Below are positions 1 to 5,854 of a stretch of 7,666 nucleotides of DNA, piece by piece. The notes below the pieces were generated by a model. That model was given only the letters and a program-made list of their open reading frames with translations, was not told where the DNA came from and ran no database searches. How positions within the stretch are numbered: the stretch's first letter is position 1; each line of letters opens with the position of its first letter. Origin of the DNA: DATGLE01 sp035294325 (lineage in GTDB: Bacteria; Chloroflexota; Ktedonobacteria; Ktedonobacterales; Ktedonobacteraceae); the NCBI GenBank assembly GCA_035294325.1, contig DATGLE010000059.1:1-7666 (forward strand), written 5' to 3'. The position numbers were made by a program, and so were the translations under genes.

Positions 1-356
1 CCTTCTGCGGTCTCCTATCGGTGCTGCTTGCCGCCTGCACCATCAGGAACGCTTCGGCCATAACCGGCCCGAGCGTGCACATGGGACCAACCAATTTCCT
101 GCAAAGTTCGATCACCATTCAGAAAGGGCAGAGGCTGACACTGATCGACGATGCCAGCGACCAGCATATCATTACCAACGGAAGCTGGGCTGGCAGCACG
201 CAGAAGCCGGCAAAAGAGCCGGGTGCGCCAACGGTAAATGTTACCGTCAGCGGAACCGGCTCCAAAGCGACGGTTGGCCCCTTCAACACATCGGGAACCT
301 TCCATCTGTACTGCACGATTCACCAGGGCATGAACCTGGTGGTGAAGGTTCAATAA
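1..356 (+). CDS. Cupredoxin (plastocyanin/amicyanin-like) lipoprotein, 5' end missing
   Basis: This is a probable exported blue-copper electron carrier tethered to the outer face of the membrane. The frame is open from the left edge (first full codon at 3), so the true start lies outside the window; a GTG at 21 sits inside the signal peptide and is probably not the start. The first visible residues, FCGLLSVLLAAC, are the end of a hydrophobic signal peptide closing in a lipobox (LAAC), so the Cys should be lipidated. The body is about 100 residues and beta-rich. Type-1 copper ligands are all visible: His in the DQHIITNG segment, then Cys, His and Met in YCTIHQGMN near the C-terminus. The C-x2-H-x2-M spacing is that of amicyanin/pseudoazurin rather than plant plastocyanin. 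The protein ends with the usual hydrophobic last strand (LVVKVQ). The fold and copper site are well supported; the redox partner cannot be told from here. Confidence 0.85.
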   Translation, partial: FCGLLSVLLAACTIRNASAITGPSVHMGPTNFLQSSITIQKGQRLTLIDDASDQHIITNGSWAGSTQKPAKEPGAPTVNVTVSGTGSKATVGPFNTSGTFHLYCTIHQGMNLVVKVQ

Positions 357-358
357 GC

Positions 359-387
359 CCCTCCCTGGCTTTGCCTACCAGGGAGGG
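359..387. terminator. Hairpin between convergent cupredoxin and valS genes
   Basis: A perfect 10-bp stem, CCCTCCCTGG pairing with CCAGGGAGGG, has a 9-nt loop. It starts 3 nt after the cupredoxin stop and 7 nt from the valS stop. It is placed to serve as a shared, bidirectional terminator. Neither side has a proper U-run (the minus side offers only CTTATTG), so it may be Rho-independent only weakly or may act as a 3'-end stabiliser. Confidence 0.55.
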
Positions 388-393
388 CTGCCG

Positions 394-3120
394 CTAGCCG
401 CCGAGTTCGGCGCGACGGGCCTTGAGCTTGCCAATACGCTCCTCCTGCGCGGCCAGCTTCTCGCGCTCCTTCTCGACGACCTCCGCTTTCGCCCTCATGA
501 CAAAGTTCTGGTTCGCCAGCTTGCTTTGCAGGCGTGCGATCTCCTGCTGCGCCTGCGCGATCTCTTTGTCGAGCCGCTCCAGTTCCTTATCGATGTCGAG
601 CAGGCCCGCCAGCGGCAGGTAGATCTCCGCGCTGCCCGCCAGCAAGCTCATCGCCTGTTGCGGCTTCTGCTCCAGCACTCGCTGCAACAGCGGCTTCTGT
701 GTGCGCGCCAGGAACTCGATGAGCGGGGTTTGCTGCTCGAACATCTCCAGCGCTCCCCCCACGGCCATGATAACGGGTACGCGGCGCGCCGGCTCCACGC
801 CCATCTGGTTGCGCGCGTCGCGAATGCGCGTAATCACCTCCTGCACCAGCCCGAACTGCTGCTCCGCCTCATCATCGATAGCCAGCATGTTCGCGAAGGG
901 CCAGGGCGCTACAATCAGCGCCGGGGCAGGCCAGTTCTCTTTGCGCGGCTCGCTGGTGCTATAGAGATGCTGCCAGACCTCTTCGGTGACGAAGGGCATG
1001 AAGGGATGCAGGAGTCGCAGGCTTTGATCGAGTACTGCACGCAGGATACCCGCCGTGGTGCGGCGCTCCTGTTCGTCGCCCTGCATTTGCACTTTGGCGA
1101 TTTCAACGTACCAGTCGCAATAATCGGACCAGAAGAACTCGTTGATCTCGCGCCCGGCCTCACCAAGCTGGAAATTCTCGATCAGTCGTGTCACCTGCTG
1201 CGTGAGACGCGCCACGCGGCTCAGTATCCAGCGGTCCGCCAGCGTGCGCGGTTGCAGTTCGCCAATTGCGGGCACACCGCTCCCGACCTCGGAGGTCGTC
1301 ATCAGCACGAAACGCGAGGCGTTCCAGATCTTATTGGCAAAGTTGCGGTTGCCGATGATGCGCTCCTCAACCAGTTTCATATCGTTGCCGGGCGTGCTGC
1401 TCGTCGCCAGCGTGAAGCGCAGCGCGTCAGTGCCGTATTTATCCATTACCTCCAGCGGATCGACGACATTATTTTTTGACTTGCTCATCTTCTCGCCCTT
1501 CGCATCGCGCACCAGGCCGTGCAGGTAGATGGTATCGAAGGGAATGGTGCCGAGGAAATGAATGCCGGACATGACCATGCGCGCCACCCAGAAGAAGATG
1601 ATATCGTAGCCCGTCTCCATCACCGAGGTAGGGTAGTAGCGCAGCAGGTCGGGCGTGATATCGGGCCAGCCCAGCGTGCTGAAAGGCCAGAGCCACGAAC
1701 TGAACCACGTATCCAGCACATCCTCATCCTGGTGAATAGCGCTGCTGCCGCAGTGTTCGCAGACCGCCGGATCTTCACGGCTCACCGTCATCTGACCGCA
1801 GGTATCGCAGTACCACACAGGGATACGATGTCCCCACCAGAGCTGGCGCGAGATGGTCCAGTCGTGAATGTTCTCCAGCCAGTCCATGTAGATCTTGTTG
1901 AAGCGCTCAGGCACAATCTTTAGCAGATTATATTTGACCGCGCCCATCGCCGGCGTTGCCAGCGGCTTCATCCTGACGAACCACTGCCTGGAGATAAGCG
2001 GCTCGATCACGGTATCGCAGCGCTGGCAATGGCCCAGCGGCACCATGTAGTCCTCGATCCTGATGATCAGCCCCTGCCGCTCAAGGTCGGCCATCAGGTT
2101 CTGTCGCGCCTCATAGCGATCCTGCCCTGCATAGGGACCGGCCTCGGGAGTCATCTTGGCATCGAAGCCGATCACCTGCACCGCCGGCAAGTCGTGGCGC
2201 TGGCCGATCTCAAAGTCGGTTGGATCGTGCGCCGGCGTGACCTTGACCGCGCCCGTCCCGAACTGCATATCGACAACTGAATCGGCGATGACGGGGATCT
2301 CGCGCCCGATGACCGGCACGATGGCGATACGCCCGACCAGATCCTTGTAGCGCGGATCTCTGGGATTGACGGCCACAGCGGTATCGCCGAGGATGGTTTC
2401 GGGGCGCGTCGTCGCCACGCTGATATATTCGGCCCCCTCGTGTCCGGGGATCGGCTTGAGCGGGTAGCGGACGTAGACCAGTTTGCCCGGCGTGTCAACG
2501 TGGTTCACCTCCAGATCGGAGATAGCGCTCATGCAGCGTGGGCACCAGTTGATGATGCGTTCGCCGCGATAAATCAGCCCTTCATCATAGAGCCGCACAA
2601 AGACCTCGCGCACAGCTTTCGAGAGGCCCTCATCGAGTGTAAAGCGTTCGCGCGACCAGTCGCACGACGCTCCCAGGCGGCGGTGCTGGTCCTGGATGCG
2701 GCTCTTATACTGGCGGACCCACTGCCAGACGCGTTCAAGAAAAGCCTCGCGCCCGATCTTGTGGCGGTCCGTGCCCTCCTGAGCCAGCAGTCGCTCGACG
2801 ACGGTCTGTGTGGCAATGCCGGCGTGATCCTCGCCGGGCACCCACAGCGTCTCATCGCCGAGCATGCGATGATAGCGAATCAGGATATCTTCGATGGTCG
2901 CGGTAATGGCGTGGCCCAGGTGCAGCGCGCCCGTTACGTTTGGGGGCGGCATGCTGATGACAAAGGGCCGGCGCTCGGGATTTGGCCGTGGCTTGAAGTA
3001 ACCGTTCTCCTCCCAGAAACGGTACAGGCGTCCCTCGACGGCCTGCGGCTCATATGCCTTTGGCAATGTTGCAATCGCTGTTGTTTGTGTTATTTCGCTA
3101 TTCTTCTCCTGCTCGATCAT
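394..3120 (-). CDS. valS: Valyl-tRNA synthetase (ValRS), class Ia
   Basis: Cytoplasmic enzyme that charges tRNA-Val with valine using ATP and edits mischarged threonine. At 908 residues it has the usual bacterial length. In order: the Rossmann catalytic core with the HIGH-type motif HLGH at residues 67-70 and GEDHAGIATQ at about 96-105; the CP1 editing domain with the TTRPET motif at 237-242; a Cys pair set at C438/C441 and C454/C457 that looks like a zinc knuckle; the KMSKS loop at 544-548; an anticodon-binding helical domain from about 630 to 780; and a C-terminal coiled-coil arm, rich in Lys, Glu and Leu, at about 844-905. The C-terminal arm is characteristic of ValRS and separates it from IleRS and LeuRS. 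The ATG at 3118-3120 is preceded by GGAGG about 5 nt upstream. It is transcribed alone from a T-box-controlled promoter and converges on the cupredoxin gene. Long open frames on the opposite strand here are shadows of its codon bias. Confidence 0.98.
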   Translation of the reverse strand: MIEQEKNSEITQTTAIATLPKAYEPQAVEGRLYRFWEENGYFKPRPNPERRPFVISMPPPNVTGALHLGHAITATIEDILIRYHRMLGDETLWVPGEDHAGIATQTVVERLLAQEGTDRHKIGREAFLERVWQWVRQYKSRIQDQHRRLGASCDWSRERFTLDEGLSKAVREVFVRLYDEGLIYRGERIINWCPRCMSAISDLEVNHVDTPGKLVYVRYPLKPIPGHEGAEYISVATTRPETILGDTAVAVNPRDPRYKDLVGRIAIVPVIGREIPVIADSVVDMQFGTGAVKVTPAHDPTDFEIGQRHDLPAVQVIGFDAKMTPEAGPYAGQDRYEARQNLMADLERQGLIIRIEDYMVPLGHCQRCDTVIEPLISRQWFVRMKPLATPAMGAVKYNLLKIVPERFNKIYMDWLENIHDWTISRQLWWGHRIPVWYCDTCGQMTVSREDPAVCEHCGSSAIHQDEDVLDTWFSSWLWPFSTLGWPDITPDLLRYYPTSVMETGYDIIFFWVARMVMSGIHFLGTIPFDTIYLHGLVRDAKGEKMSKSKNNVVDPLEVMDKYGTDALRFTLATSSTPGNDMKLVEERIIGNRNFANKIWNASRFVLMTTSEVGSGVPAIGELQPRTLADRWILSRVARLTQQVTRLIENFQLGEAGREINEFFWSDYCDWYVEIAKVQMQGDEQERRTTAGILRAVLDQSLRLLHPFMPFVTEEVWQHLYSTSEPRKENWPAPALIVAPWPFANMLAIDDEAEQQFGLVQEVITRIRDARNQMGVEPARRVPVIMAVGGALEMFEQQTPLIEFLARTQKPLLQRVLEQKPQQAMSLLAGSAEIYLPLAGLLDIDKELERLDKEIAQAQQEIARLQSKLANQNFVMRAKAEVVEKEREKLAAQEERIGKLKARRAELGG

Positions 3121-3149
3121 AAGTCCCTCCAGAGGCCATCTCTATATCA

Positions 3150-3410
3150 TAAAAAAAATCCTTTCCCGTCAAGGACGAGAAAGGATGTTGCTCGTGGTAC
3201 CACCTTGTTTCGATCAGGACATAACCTGATCCTCATTGGTGCGATAACGGGCACACCCGTGGCTTCAACCTCTCTGGTTACGCCAGAGAAACTTTACCAG
3301 GACTCACAGGCGACCTTCGACGCGCGCTTCCGGGGAAGACTTGCAGCCCCGTGATCTTCCCTCTCTGCAACGGAGAACGCGCCTACTCCTCCTGCTCCTC
3401 GTCACTGCAA
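3150..3410 (-). promoter_or_regulatory. Valine T-box riboswitch (leader of valS)
   Basis: Leader RNA that senses uncharged tRNA-Val and allows read-through into valS. Stem I runs from about 3407 to 3298. Its base (GAC 3401-3403 with GTC 3301-3303) carries a kink-turn-like GAGGA/GA loop and a CAGG/CCTG helix. The specifier loop on the 3' side reads GAAG-GUC-G, putting a GUC valine codon at 3312-3314, in the same register as GGC in the B. subtilis glyQS leader. The distal AGAGAG bulge (3361-3366) and GGCTGCAAG loop match the tRNA-elbow docking elements. Hairpins follow at 3271-3289, 3247-3260 and 3212-3231 (stem III, 7 bp). The T-box bulge UGGUACC (3196-3202) has UGGU at 3199-3202, which pairs with a tRNA 3' end ACCA, as expected for tRNA-Val. 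The antiterminator is CAAGG-bulge-ACGAG (3191-3207) pairing with CUCGU-CCUUG (3170-3179). It is mutually exclusive with the terminator. Confidence 0.96.
3151..3186 (-). terminator. T-box intrinsic terminator before valS
   Basis: A 13-bp stem (3174-3186 with 3158-3170, one G-U pair) with a 3-nt loop is followed on the minus strand by a run of eight U (3151-3158). Six bases of its 5' arm (3174-3179) also belong to the antiterminator, so uncharged tRNA-Val binding should prevent it from forming. The valS ribosome site and start follow about 30 nt downstream. Confidence 0.95.
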
Positions 3411-3425
3411 ATTCATATTAGTCGT

Positions 3426-3454
3426 AGTCTAGCGAGTGGAAATAGGATTGTCAA
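3426..3454 (-). promoter_or_regulatory. Sigma-70-type promoter of the valS transcript
   Basis: On the minus strand the -35 is TTGACA (3449-3454), a perfect match, with a 17-bp spacer and TAGACT (3426-3431) as -10, a four-of-six match. The expected start of transcription is near 3418-3420, about 10-15 nt before T-box Stem I. The fit to the leader geometry strengthens the call. Confidence 0.85.
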
Positions 3455-3499
3455 TATCTTTAGCAAAACCAGCAGGGCTATTTAAAAGTCAGGGTCCTG

Positions 3500-3557
3500 T
3501 ATCTCTCTCTGTGCGCAGCCGCGCGCTGAAGCGCGCGGCTGCGCACAGAGAGAGATA
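3500..3557. repeat. 58-bp near-perfect palindrome (REP/MITE-like)
   Basis: Arms 3500-3527 and 3530-3557 are exact reverse complements around a central GA, giving 28 bp of stem. The sequence reads from outside in as a CT-rich tract, CTGTGCGCAGCC, then an alternating GC core. It lies about 45 bp upstream of the valS -35, outside any gene. Neither side has a U-run, so it is not an intrinsic terminator. A 13-bp piece (GCGCGGCTGCGCA) recurs nearby at 3588-3600. A dispersed palindromic repeat is the most likely explanation; copy number cannot be seen from one window. Confidence 0.85.
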
Positions 3558-3587
3558 GCCGATCTTGATGGTTGAAGCCAATCATCG

Positions 3588-3600
3588 CGCGGCTGCGCAT
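3588..3600. repeat. Partial extra copy of the palindrome core
   Basis: GCGCGGCTGCGCA repeats exactly the segment at 3532-3544 inside the right arm of the long palindrome, 56 bp further on, in direct orientation. Only a half-site is present here, with no matching opposite arm, as if the palindrome had duplicated part of itself or a second element had decayed. Confidence 0.6.
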
Positions 3601-3677
3601 TATGGATCGCCGCTCTTGTTCGTTCCGCTTCCTCATCACGCAGCCATGCACGAAAAGAGGCTTTTAGATGGTCCGGC

Positions 3678-3718
3678 AAAAAAACAAAGGCCGGATAGCG
3701 GTCGCCATCCAGCCTTTG
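3678..3718 (-). terminator. Strong intrinsic terminator of the 3.7-3.9 kb minus-strand transcript
   Basis: On the minus strand CAAAGGCTGGAT (3707-3718) pairs with ATCCGGCCTTTG (3685-3696), 12 bp with one G-U. Three more pairs close inside it around a GACC loop. Seven U follow at once (3678-3684). This is a textbook Rho-independent terminator. It lies about 185 nt downstream of the predicted transcription start at about 3902 and ends the short unit before it could reach the valS promoter. Confidence 0.85.
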
Positions 3719-3753
3719 CAAGACGTCTTTTTCTTGCCGGTGTTCAGCCGGGA

Positions 3754-3771
3754 TGCCCGCTTGCGCGGGCA
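3754..3771 (-). repeat. Short GC hairpin after the 15-codon ORF
   Basis: TGCCCGC (3765-3771), loop GCAA, GCGGGCA (3754-3760) form a perfect 7-bp stem capped by a stable GNRA-type tetraloop (GCAA). It begins four bases after the TAG of the mini-ORF and has no U-run. It may protect the 3' side of the small mRNA or be part of a repeat. Confidence 0.6.
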
Positions 3772-3774
3772 CGC

Positions 3775-3822
3775 CTAATCGATCTGAAACACCATCCCTA
3801 GCAAGCGAACAGGTACCTTCAT
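3775..3822 (-). CDS. Candidate 15-residue peptide with perfect ribosome site
   Basis: I do not recognise this peptide. The frame reads MKVPVRLLGMVFQID and ends in TAG. It is proposed because of its signals: AAAGGAGG (3829-3836) stands 6 nt before the ATG (3820-3822), an ideal Shine-Dalgarno, and the unit has its own promoter and terminator. The peptide is cationic at the start, hydrophobic in the middle and acidic at the end, too short for a signal peptide or membrane span. The same frame stays open upstream to a start near 4011, but that would place the promoter inside the gene, so the short form is preferred. After the TAG the frame is open for 36 more codons to a TAA at 3664-3666, which runs through the terminator. 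It might be a real micropeptide, a leader peptide or the head of a gene broken by the amber codon. Confidence 0.4.
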   Translation of the reverse strand: MKVPVRLLGMVFQID

Positions 3823-3908
3823 AGGTTTCCTCCTTTCGATTCTACCTATGTCGCAACCTTCGCTGTCTCCATCAAGGCCCTGATGATGTTCCTCTTCGGA
3901 ACGCTTTA

Positions 3909-3938
3909 ATTGTATCATCCTGGCAAAAATCGTGTCAA
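3909..3938 (-). promoter_or_regulatory. Strong promoter of the mini-ORF transcript
   Basis: On the minus strand TTGACA (3933-3938), a perfect -35, is followed by an 18-bp spacer and TACAAT (3909-3914), a five-of-six match to the -10 consensus. Transcription should start near 3902. It points away from padR, whose promoter lies about 100 bp to the right, and is one of the best sigma-70-type matches in the window. Confidence 0.75.
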
Positions 3939-4039
3939 GGTCATCCATTGAGCGGGGTGAACAGCTTTGCTTTACACTCGTCGCGGCCTTCCTTCTCTCC
4001 TGGGAAGCCACTGGAGATAGTGAGGAGTCTATGCAGGAA

Positions 4040-4066
4040 TGTTATAATAATGGACGATGCTATTAT
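4040..4066 (+). promoter_or_regulatory. Extended -10 promoter of padR with overlapping dyad
   Basis: TGTTATAAT at 4040-4048 is an extended -10 (TGn followed by a perfect TATAAT); no good -35 is seen, as is common with extended -10 promoters. Transcription would start near 4055, giving a leader of about 35 nt. An inverted repeat, ATAATA (4044-4049) and TATTAT (4061-4066) with 11 bp between, covers the -10 and the start region. That is a fitting place for autorepression by the PadR protein, but operator function is inference. Confidence 0.6.
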
Positions 4067-4089
4067 CTTCATAGTAGAGCAAACAGCCT

Positions 4090-4695
4090 ATGCATGAACA
4101 ACTCGATGATTTCACAATAGAAGTTGAGGAGCGCAGGGAGACCCCCTTGCGCAACACGTTGCGCTATATTATCCTCGGGCTGCTCTGGGCGCGCCCGATG
4201 AGCGGCTATGACATCAAGCTGGCCTTTGATCGCGCCATCGCCAGCTACTGGAACGCCGGCAACAGCCAGATCTACACCACGCTTAAAGGCTTGAGCCAGG
4301 CTGGACTCGTCGAAGCCGAACTGGTCGTGCAGACGACACGGCCCAATCGCAAGGTCTATCGCCTGACCGCAGCCGGCCAGGCCGAACTTGATCGCTGGCT
4401 GCAAGAGCAGGTGCCCGAACGCTTTAACAAGGATGAGTTTCTAACCAAGCTCTTTTTCTGCGGCGAAACCAGTGATGAGGTAGCGCTCTGCCACCTGCGC
4501 GAACATCGTGAAAGCCTCCTCAAGCAGCTTGCCCACATGGAATGGGCGCGCCAGCAATATGCCTCGCGCCCCACGCGCCGGCCCCGCCTGCTCGAATATC
4601 AGATGCTCGTGCGCGAATACAAGGAAGCCATCCTGCGTGCGGGACTGGAGGTCACAGAGCGTGCCATTGCCCGTATAGAACAGGGTCGCGATTAA
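4090..4695 (+). CDS. PadR-family transcriptional regulator
   Basis: DNA-binding repressor of the PadR type, 201 residues, the size of the two-domain subfamily. The winged helix-turn-helix covers about residues 22-100: RNTLRYIILGLLWARPMSGYD opens the fold, NSQIYTTLKGLSQAGLVEAE is the recognition helix region, and RKVYRLTAAGQAEL is the beta wing and following helix. The C-terminal part (about 112-198) is helical, with FLTKLFF and long Glu/Arg-rich helices like the Vir_act_alpha_C dimerisation domain. The chosen ATG has only a weak ribosome site; a TTG at 4147 (residue 20) has GGGAG six bases before it and would begin right at the domain, so the first 19 residues may not be translated. PadR proteins usually control neighbouring genes in response to small aromatic or cationic compounds; here no transporter lies beside it, so its target is unknown apart from possible autoregulation. 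Confidence 0.92.
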   Translation: MHEQLDDFTIEVEERRETPLRNTLRYIILGLLWARPMSGYDIKLAFDRAIASYWNAGNSQIYTTLKGLSQAGLVEAELVVQTTRPNRKVYRLTAAGQAELDRWLQEQVPERFNKDEFLTKLFFCGETSDEVALCHLREHRESLLKQLAHMEWARQQYASRPTRRPRLLEYQMLVREYKEAILRAGLEVTERAIARIEQGRD

Positions 4696-4702
4696 GCGGA
4701 GC

Positions 4703-4721
4703 GCCCTCAATCCTGGAGGGC
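4703..4721 (+). terminator. Small hairpin after padR
   Basis: GCCCTC (4703-4708) pairs with GAGGGC (4716-4721) around a 7-nt loop, starting 7 nt after the padR stop. Only CUUGACC follows, with no real U-run, and the next promoter -35 begins one base later, so termination is likely weak. Confidence 0.4.
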
Positions 4722-4750
4722 TTGACCTGATCCGGTGAGCGCGCTATGAT
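4722..4750 (+). promoter_or_regulatory. Promoter of the membrane cyclophilin gene
   Basis: TTGACC (4722-4727), five of six, a 17-bp spacer, and TATGAT (4745-4750), five of six, make a good sigma-70-type promoter. The start would be near 4757, giving a leader of about 60 nt that contains AAGGAG at 4797-4802. It suggests the cyclophilin is transcribed independently of padR. Confidence 0.8.
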
Positions 4751-4816
4751 AGCACCGATTAAATTCCTACCCGAAATCATGCCGGCCAGAAGAAAAAAGG
4801 AGCATGAATAAAATCC

Positions 4817-5704
4817 ATGCCAAAAACGAAAAAACGCGAAGAGTTAAAACGTGCAGCCAGGATTGCCCGTGCGCATGCCACCGAGATGAAGCAGACCGTC
4901 GAGAAAGAACCCAGGCAGCGGCGCGCGCCCGGCTATAAGCCGCCGGCTCGCGGCATCGCACGCTATCCCTGGGCCACCTTCCTGATCGTGGTTTTAATCA
5001 TTCTCGGCGTTTACGCGCTTTACGCCAATCACGTCGGCCCCTTCGCCCAGGCGAAGAAGCCGCCGGCCAGGCACGCCGCCGCCGTCTCGCCCTGCCTTAA
5101 TAAAAATATCCTCAAGCAGATTACCGATACCGCCCCGGCTCCCACCGCTGCTCAGTTCGCGAAGATCCAGCATACCTATAAAGCGGCGCCGGCAATGACG
5201 ATTAACACCAAAAAAGTATATTGCGCCGGCATCAACACGAATCGCGGCCTGATCGTTGTCGAGCTTGATCCACAACTGGCGCCGCAGACCGTGAATAACT
5301 TCGTCTTCCTGGCGCAGAATCATTTCTACGATGGCCTGGTCTTCCATCGCGTCATCCAGACCGGCTCGGGCATTCACATCATTCAGACCGGTGATCCGCA
5401 TGGCGACGATCCGAAACTGCGTGGCAAAGGCGGACCGGGCTATACCTTCAAGGATGAGCCGGTGAAGGGCAACTATACGGCAGGCACGGTGGCGATGGCG
5501 AACAGCGGTCCCAATACTAACGGCAGCCAGTTCTTCATCAACGTCACCGACAATACGCAGTTGCCCAAATCATATAATCTTTTCGGGCATGTGGTGCAGG
5601 GCATGAACGTGGTCAAAGAGATCAAAGGCCCTGGCGATGATCCATCAACGCGGAACGTCAAGCCCGATGTCATCAACCACCTTGTCGTGGTTCAGGCACC
5701 CTAG
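4817..5704 (+). CDS. Membrane-anchored extracytoplasmic cyclophilin-type peptidyl-prolyl isomerase
   Basis: Catalyses cis-trans isomerisation of Xaa-Pro bonds, probably in proteins outside the cell membrane. It has 295 residues. Residues 1-50 are very basic (Lys/Arg-rich, likely helical and cytoplasmic). Residues 51-71 are one hydrophobic span (FLIVVLIILGVYAL), and about 72-120 is an Ala/Pro-rich linker. The cyclophilin domain covers about 125-293: catalytic Arg168 in FHRVI, TGDPHGDD at 181-188, FKDEP at 201-205, MANSGPNTNGSQFF at 217-230, and LFGHVVQG at 245-252. By alignment to human CypA, the Trp121 position is Gln and His126 is Tyr, as in many bacterial forms, which predicts low cyclosporin sensitivity. 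Cys93 and Cys136 are the only cysteines and could form a disulfide. The ATG is 14 nt from its AAGGAG, longer than ideal, and an out-of-frame ATG at 4804 lies between. The family is certain; the substrate is unknown. Confidence 0.95.
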   Translation: MPKTKKREELKRAARIARAHATEMKQTVEKEPRQRRAPGYKPPARGIARYPWATFLIVVLIILGVYALYANHVGPFAQAKKPPARHAAAVSPCLNKNILKQITDTAPAPTAAQFAKIQHTYKAAPAMTINTKKVYCAGINTNRGLIVVELDPQLAPQTVNNFVFLAQNHFYDGLVFHRVIQTGSGIHIIQTGDPHGDDPKLRGKGGPGYTFKDEPVKGNYTAGTVAMANSGPNTNGSQFFINVTDNTQLPKSYNLFGHVVQGMNVVKEIKGPGDDPSTRNVKPDVINHLVVVQAP

Positions 5705-5737
5705 CAACACTGCTCACCGCTGCGCGGTTCGCCAATG

Positions 5738-5788
5738 GGGAGAGTCTGTGGGCTGAGCGCCTGCGGCGCTCAGCCCACAGACTCTCCC
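5738..5788. repeat. 51-bp palindrome between the two cyclophilin genes
   Basis: Arms 5738-5761 and 5765-5788 (24 bp) are exact reverse complements around a TGC centre. It starts 33 nt after the stop of the first cyclophilin. No U-run follows (TCAGAGGG), so it is not a standard terminator, though such a hairpin would stabilise the mRNA 3' end. Its outer CTGTG/CACAG steps flanked by a purine/pyrimidine GAGAG-type tract resemble the 3500-3557 palindrome, while the GC cores differ. A dispersed repeat or an mRNA end structure are both possible. Confidence 0.8.
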
Positions 5789-5854
5789 TCAGAGGGTGCG
5801 CCTGCGGCACACAAAAACAGGCACATCGGGTTAACTATGTAAGGAGGTTTTATT

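Larger units (their letters stand above)
3678..3902 (-). ncRNA. Putative short transcript (about 225 nt) carrying a 15-codon ORF
   Basis: This is defined only by its boundaries: a near-consensus promoter at 3909-3938 and an intrinsic terminator at 3678-3718, both on the minus strand. The predicted RNA starts with a small hairpin (GTTCC/GGAAC, 3888-3902). It then has an unstructured leader, a perfect Shine-Dalgarno, a 15-codon reading frame, a 7-bp hairpin (3754-3771) four bases after its stop, and the terminator. It could be a small mRNA, a dual-function small RNA, or a repeat element with its own promoter. No known RNA family was recognised. Existence of a transcript is inference from the signals. 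Confidence 0.45.

Noticed and set aside
526..1479. 317-codon open frame on the plus strand
   Set aside because: It lies wholly opposite valS, has low-complexity Arg/Leu/His-rich content and no ribosome site; valS is certain from its motifs.
2440..3354. 304-codon plus-strand open frame across the valS start and T-box
   Set aside because: It is antisense to both the valS catalytic core and the structured T-box leader, and looks like a GC-driven shadow.
3500..3557. Palindrome as an intrinsic terminator for the mini-ORF unit or valS
   Set aside because: Neither strand has a U-run after the stem, and the mini-ORF unit already has a proper terminator at 3678-3718.
3482..3772. 96-codon minus-strand frame starting with GTG
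   Set aside because: No ribosome site, passes through the terminator hairpin with its T-run and through the 58-bp palindrome, and ends in palindrome-derived residues. Residues 15-65 look somewhat protein-like, so a decayed gene is not excluded.
3775..4011. 78-codon extension of the 15-residue peptide frame
   Set aside because: Its start has no ribosome site and lies upstream of the promoter at 3909-3938, so the transcript would lack it.
4804..4938. 44-codon frame starting one base after GGAGC, overlapping the membrane cyclophilin
   Set aside because: The GGAG is too close to this ATG, the peptide is compositionally odd, and the cyclophilin frame from 4817 is clearly coding. It could still be an upstream decoy start that tunes translation.
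5796..5810. GTGCGCCTGCGGCAC imperfect palindrome after the second long repeat
   Set aside because: Only 4 bp of uninterrupted pairing at each end; too weak to call by itself.
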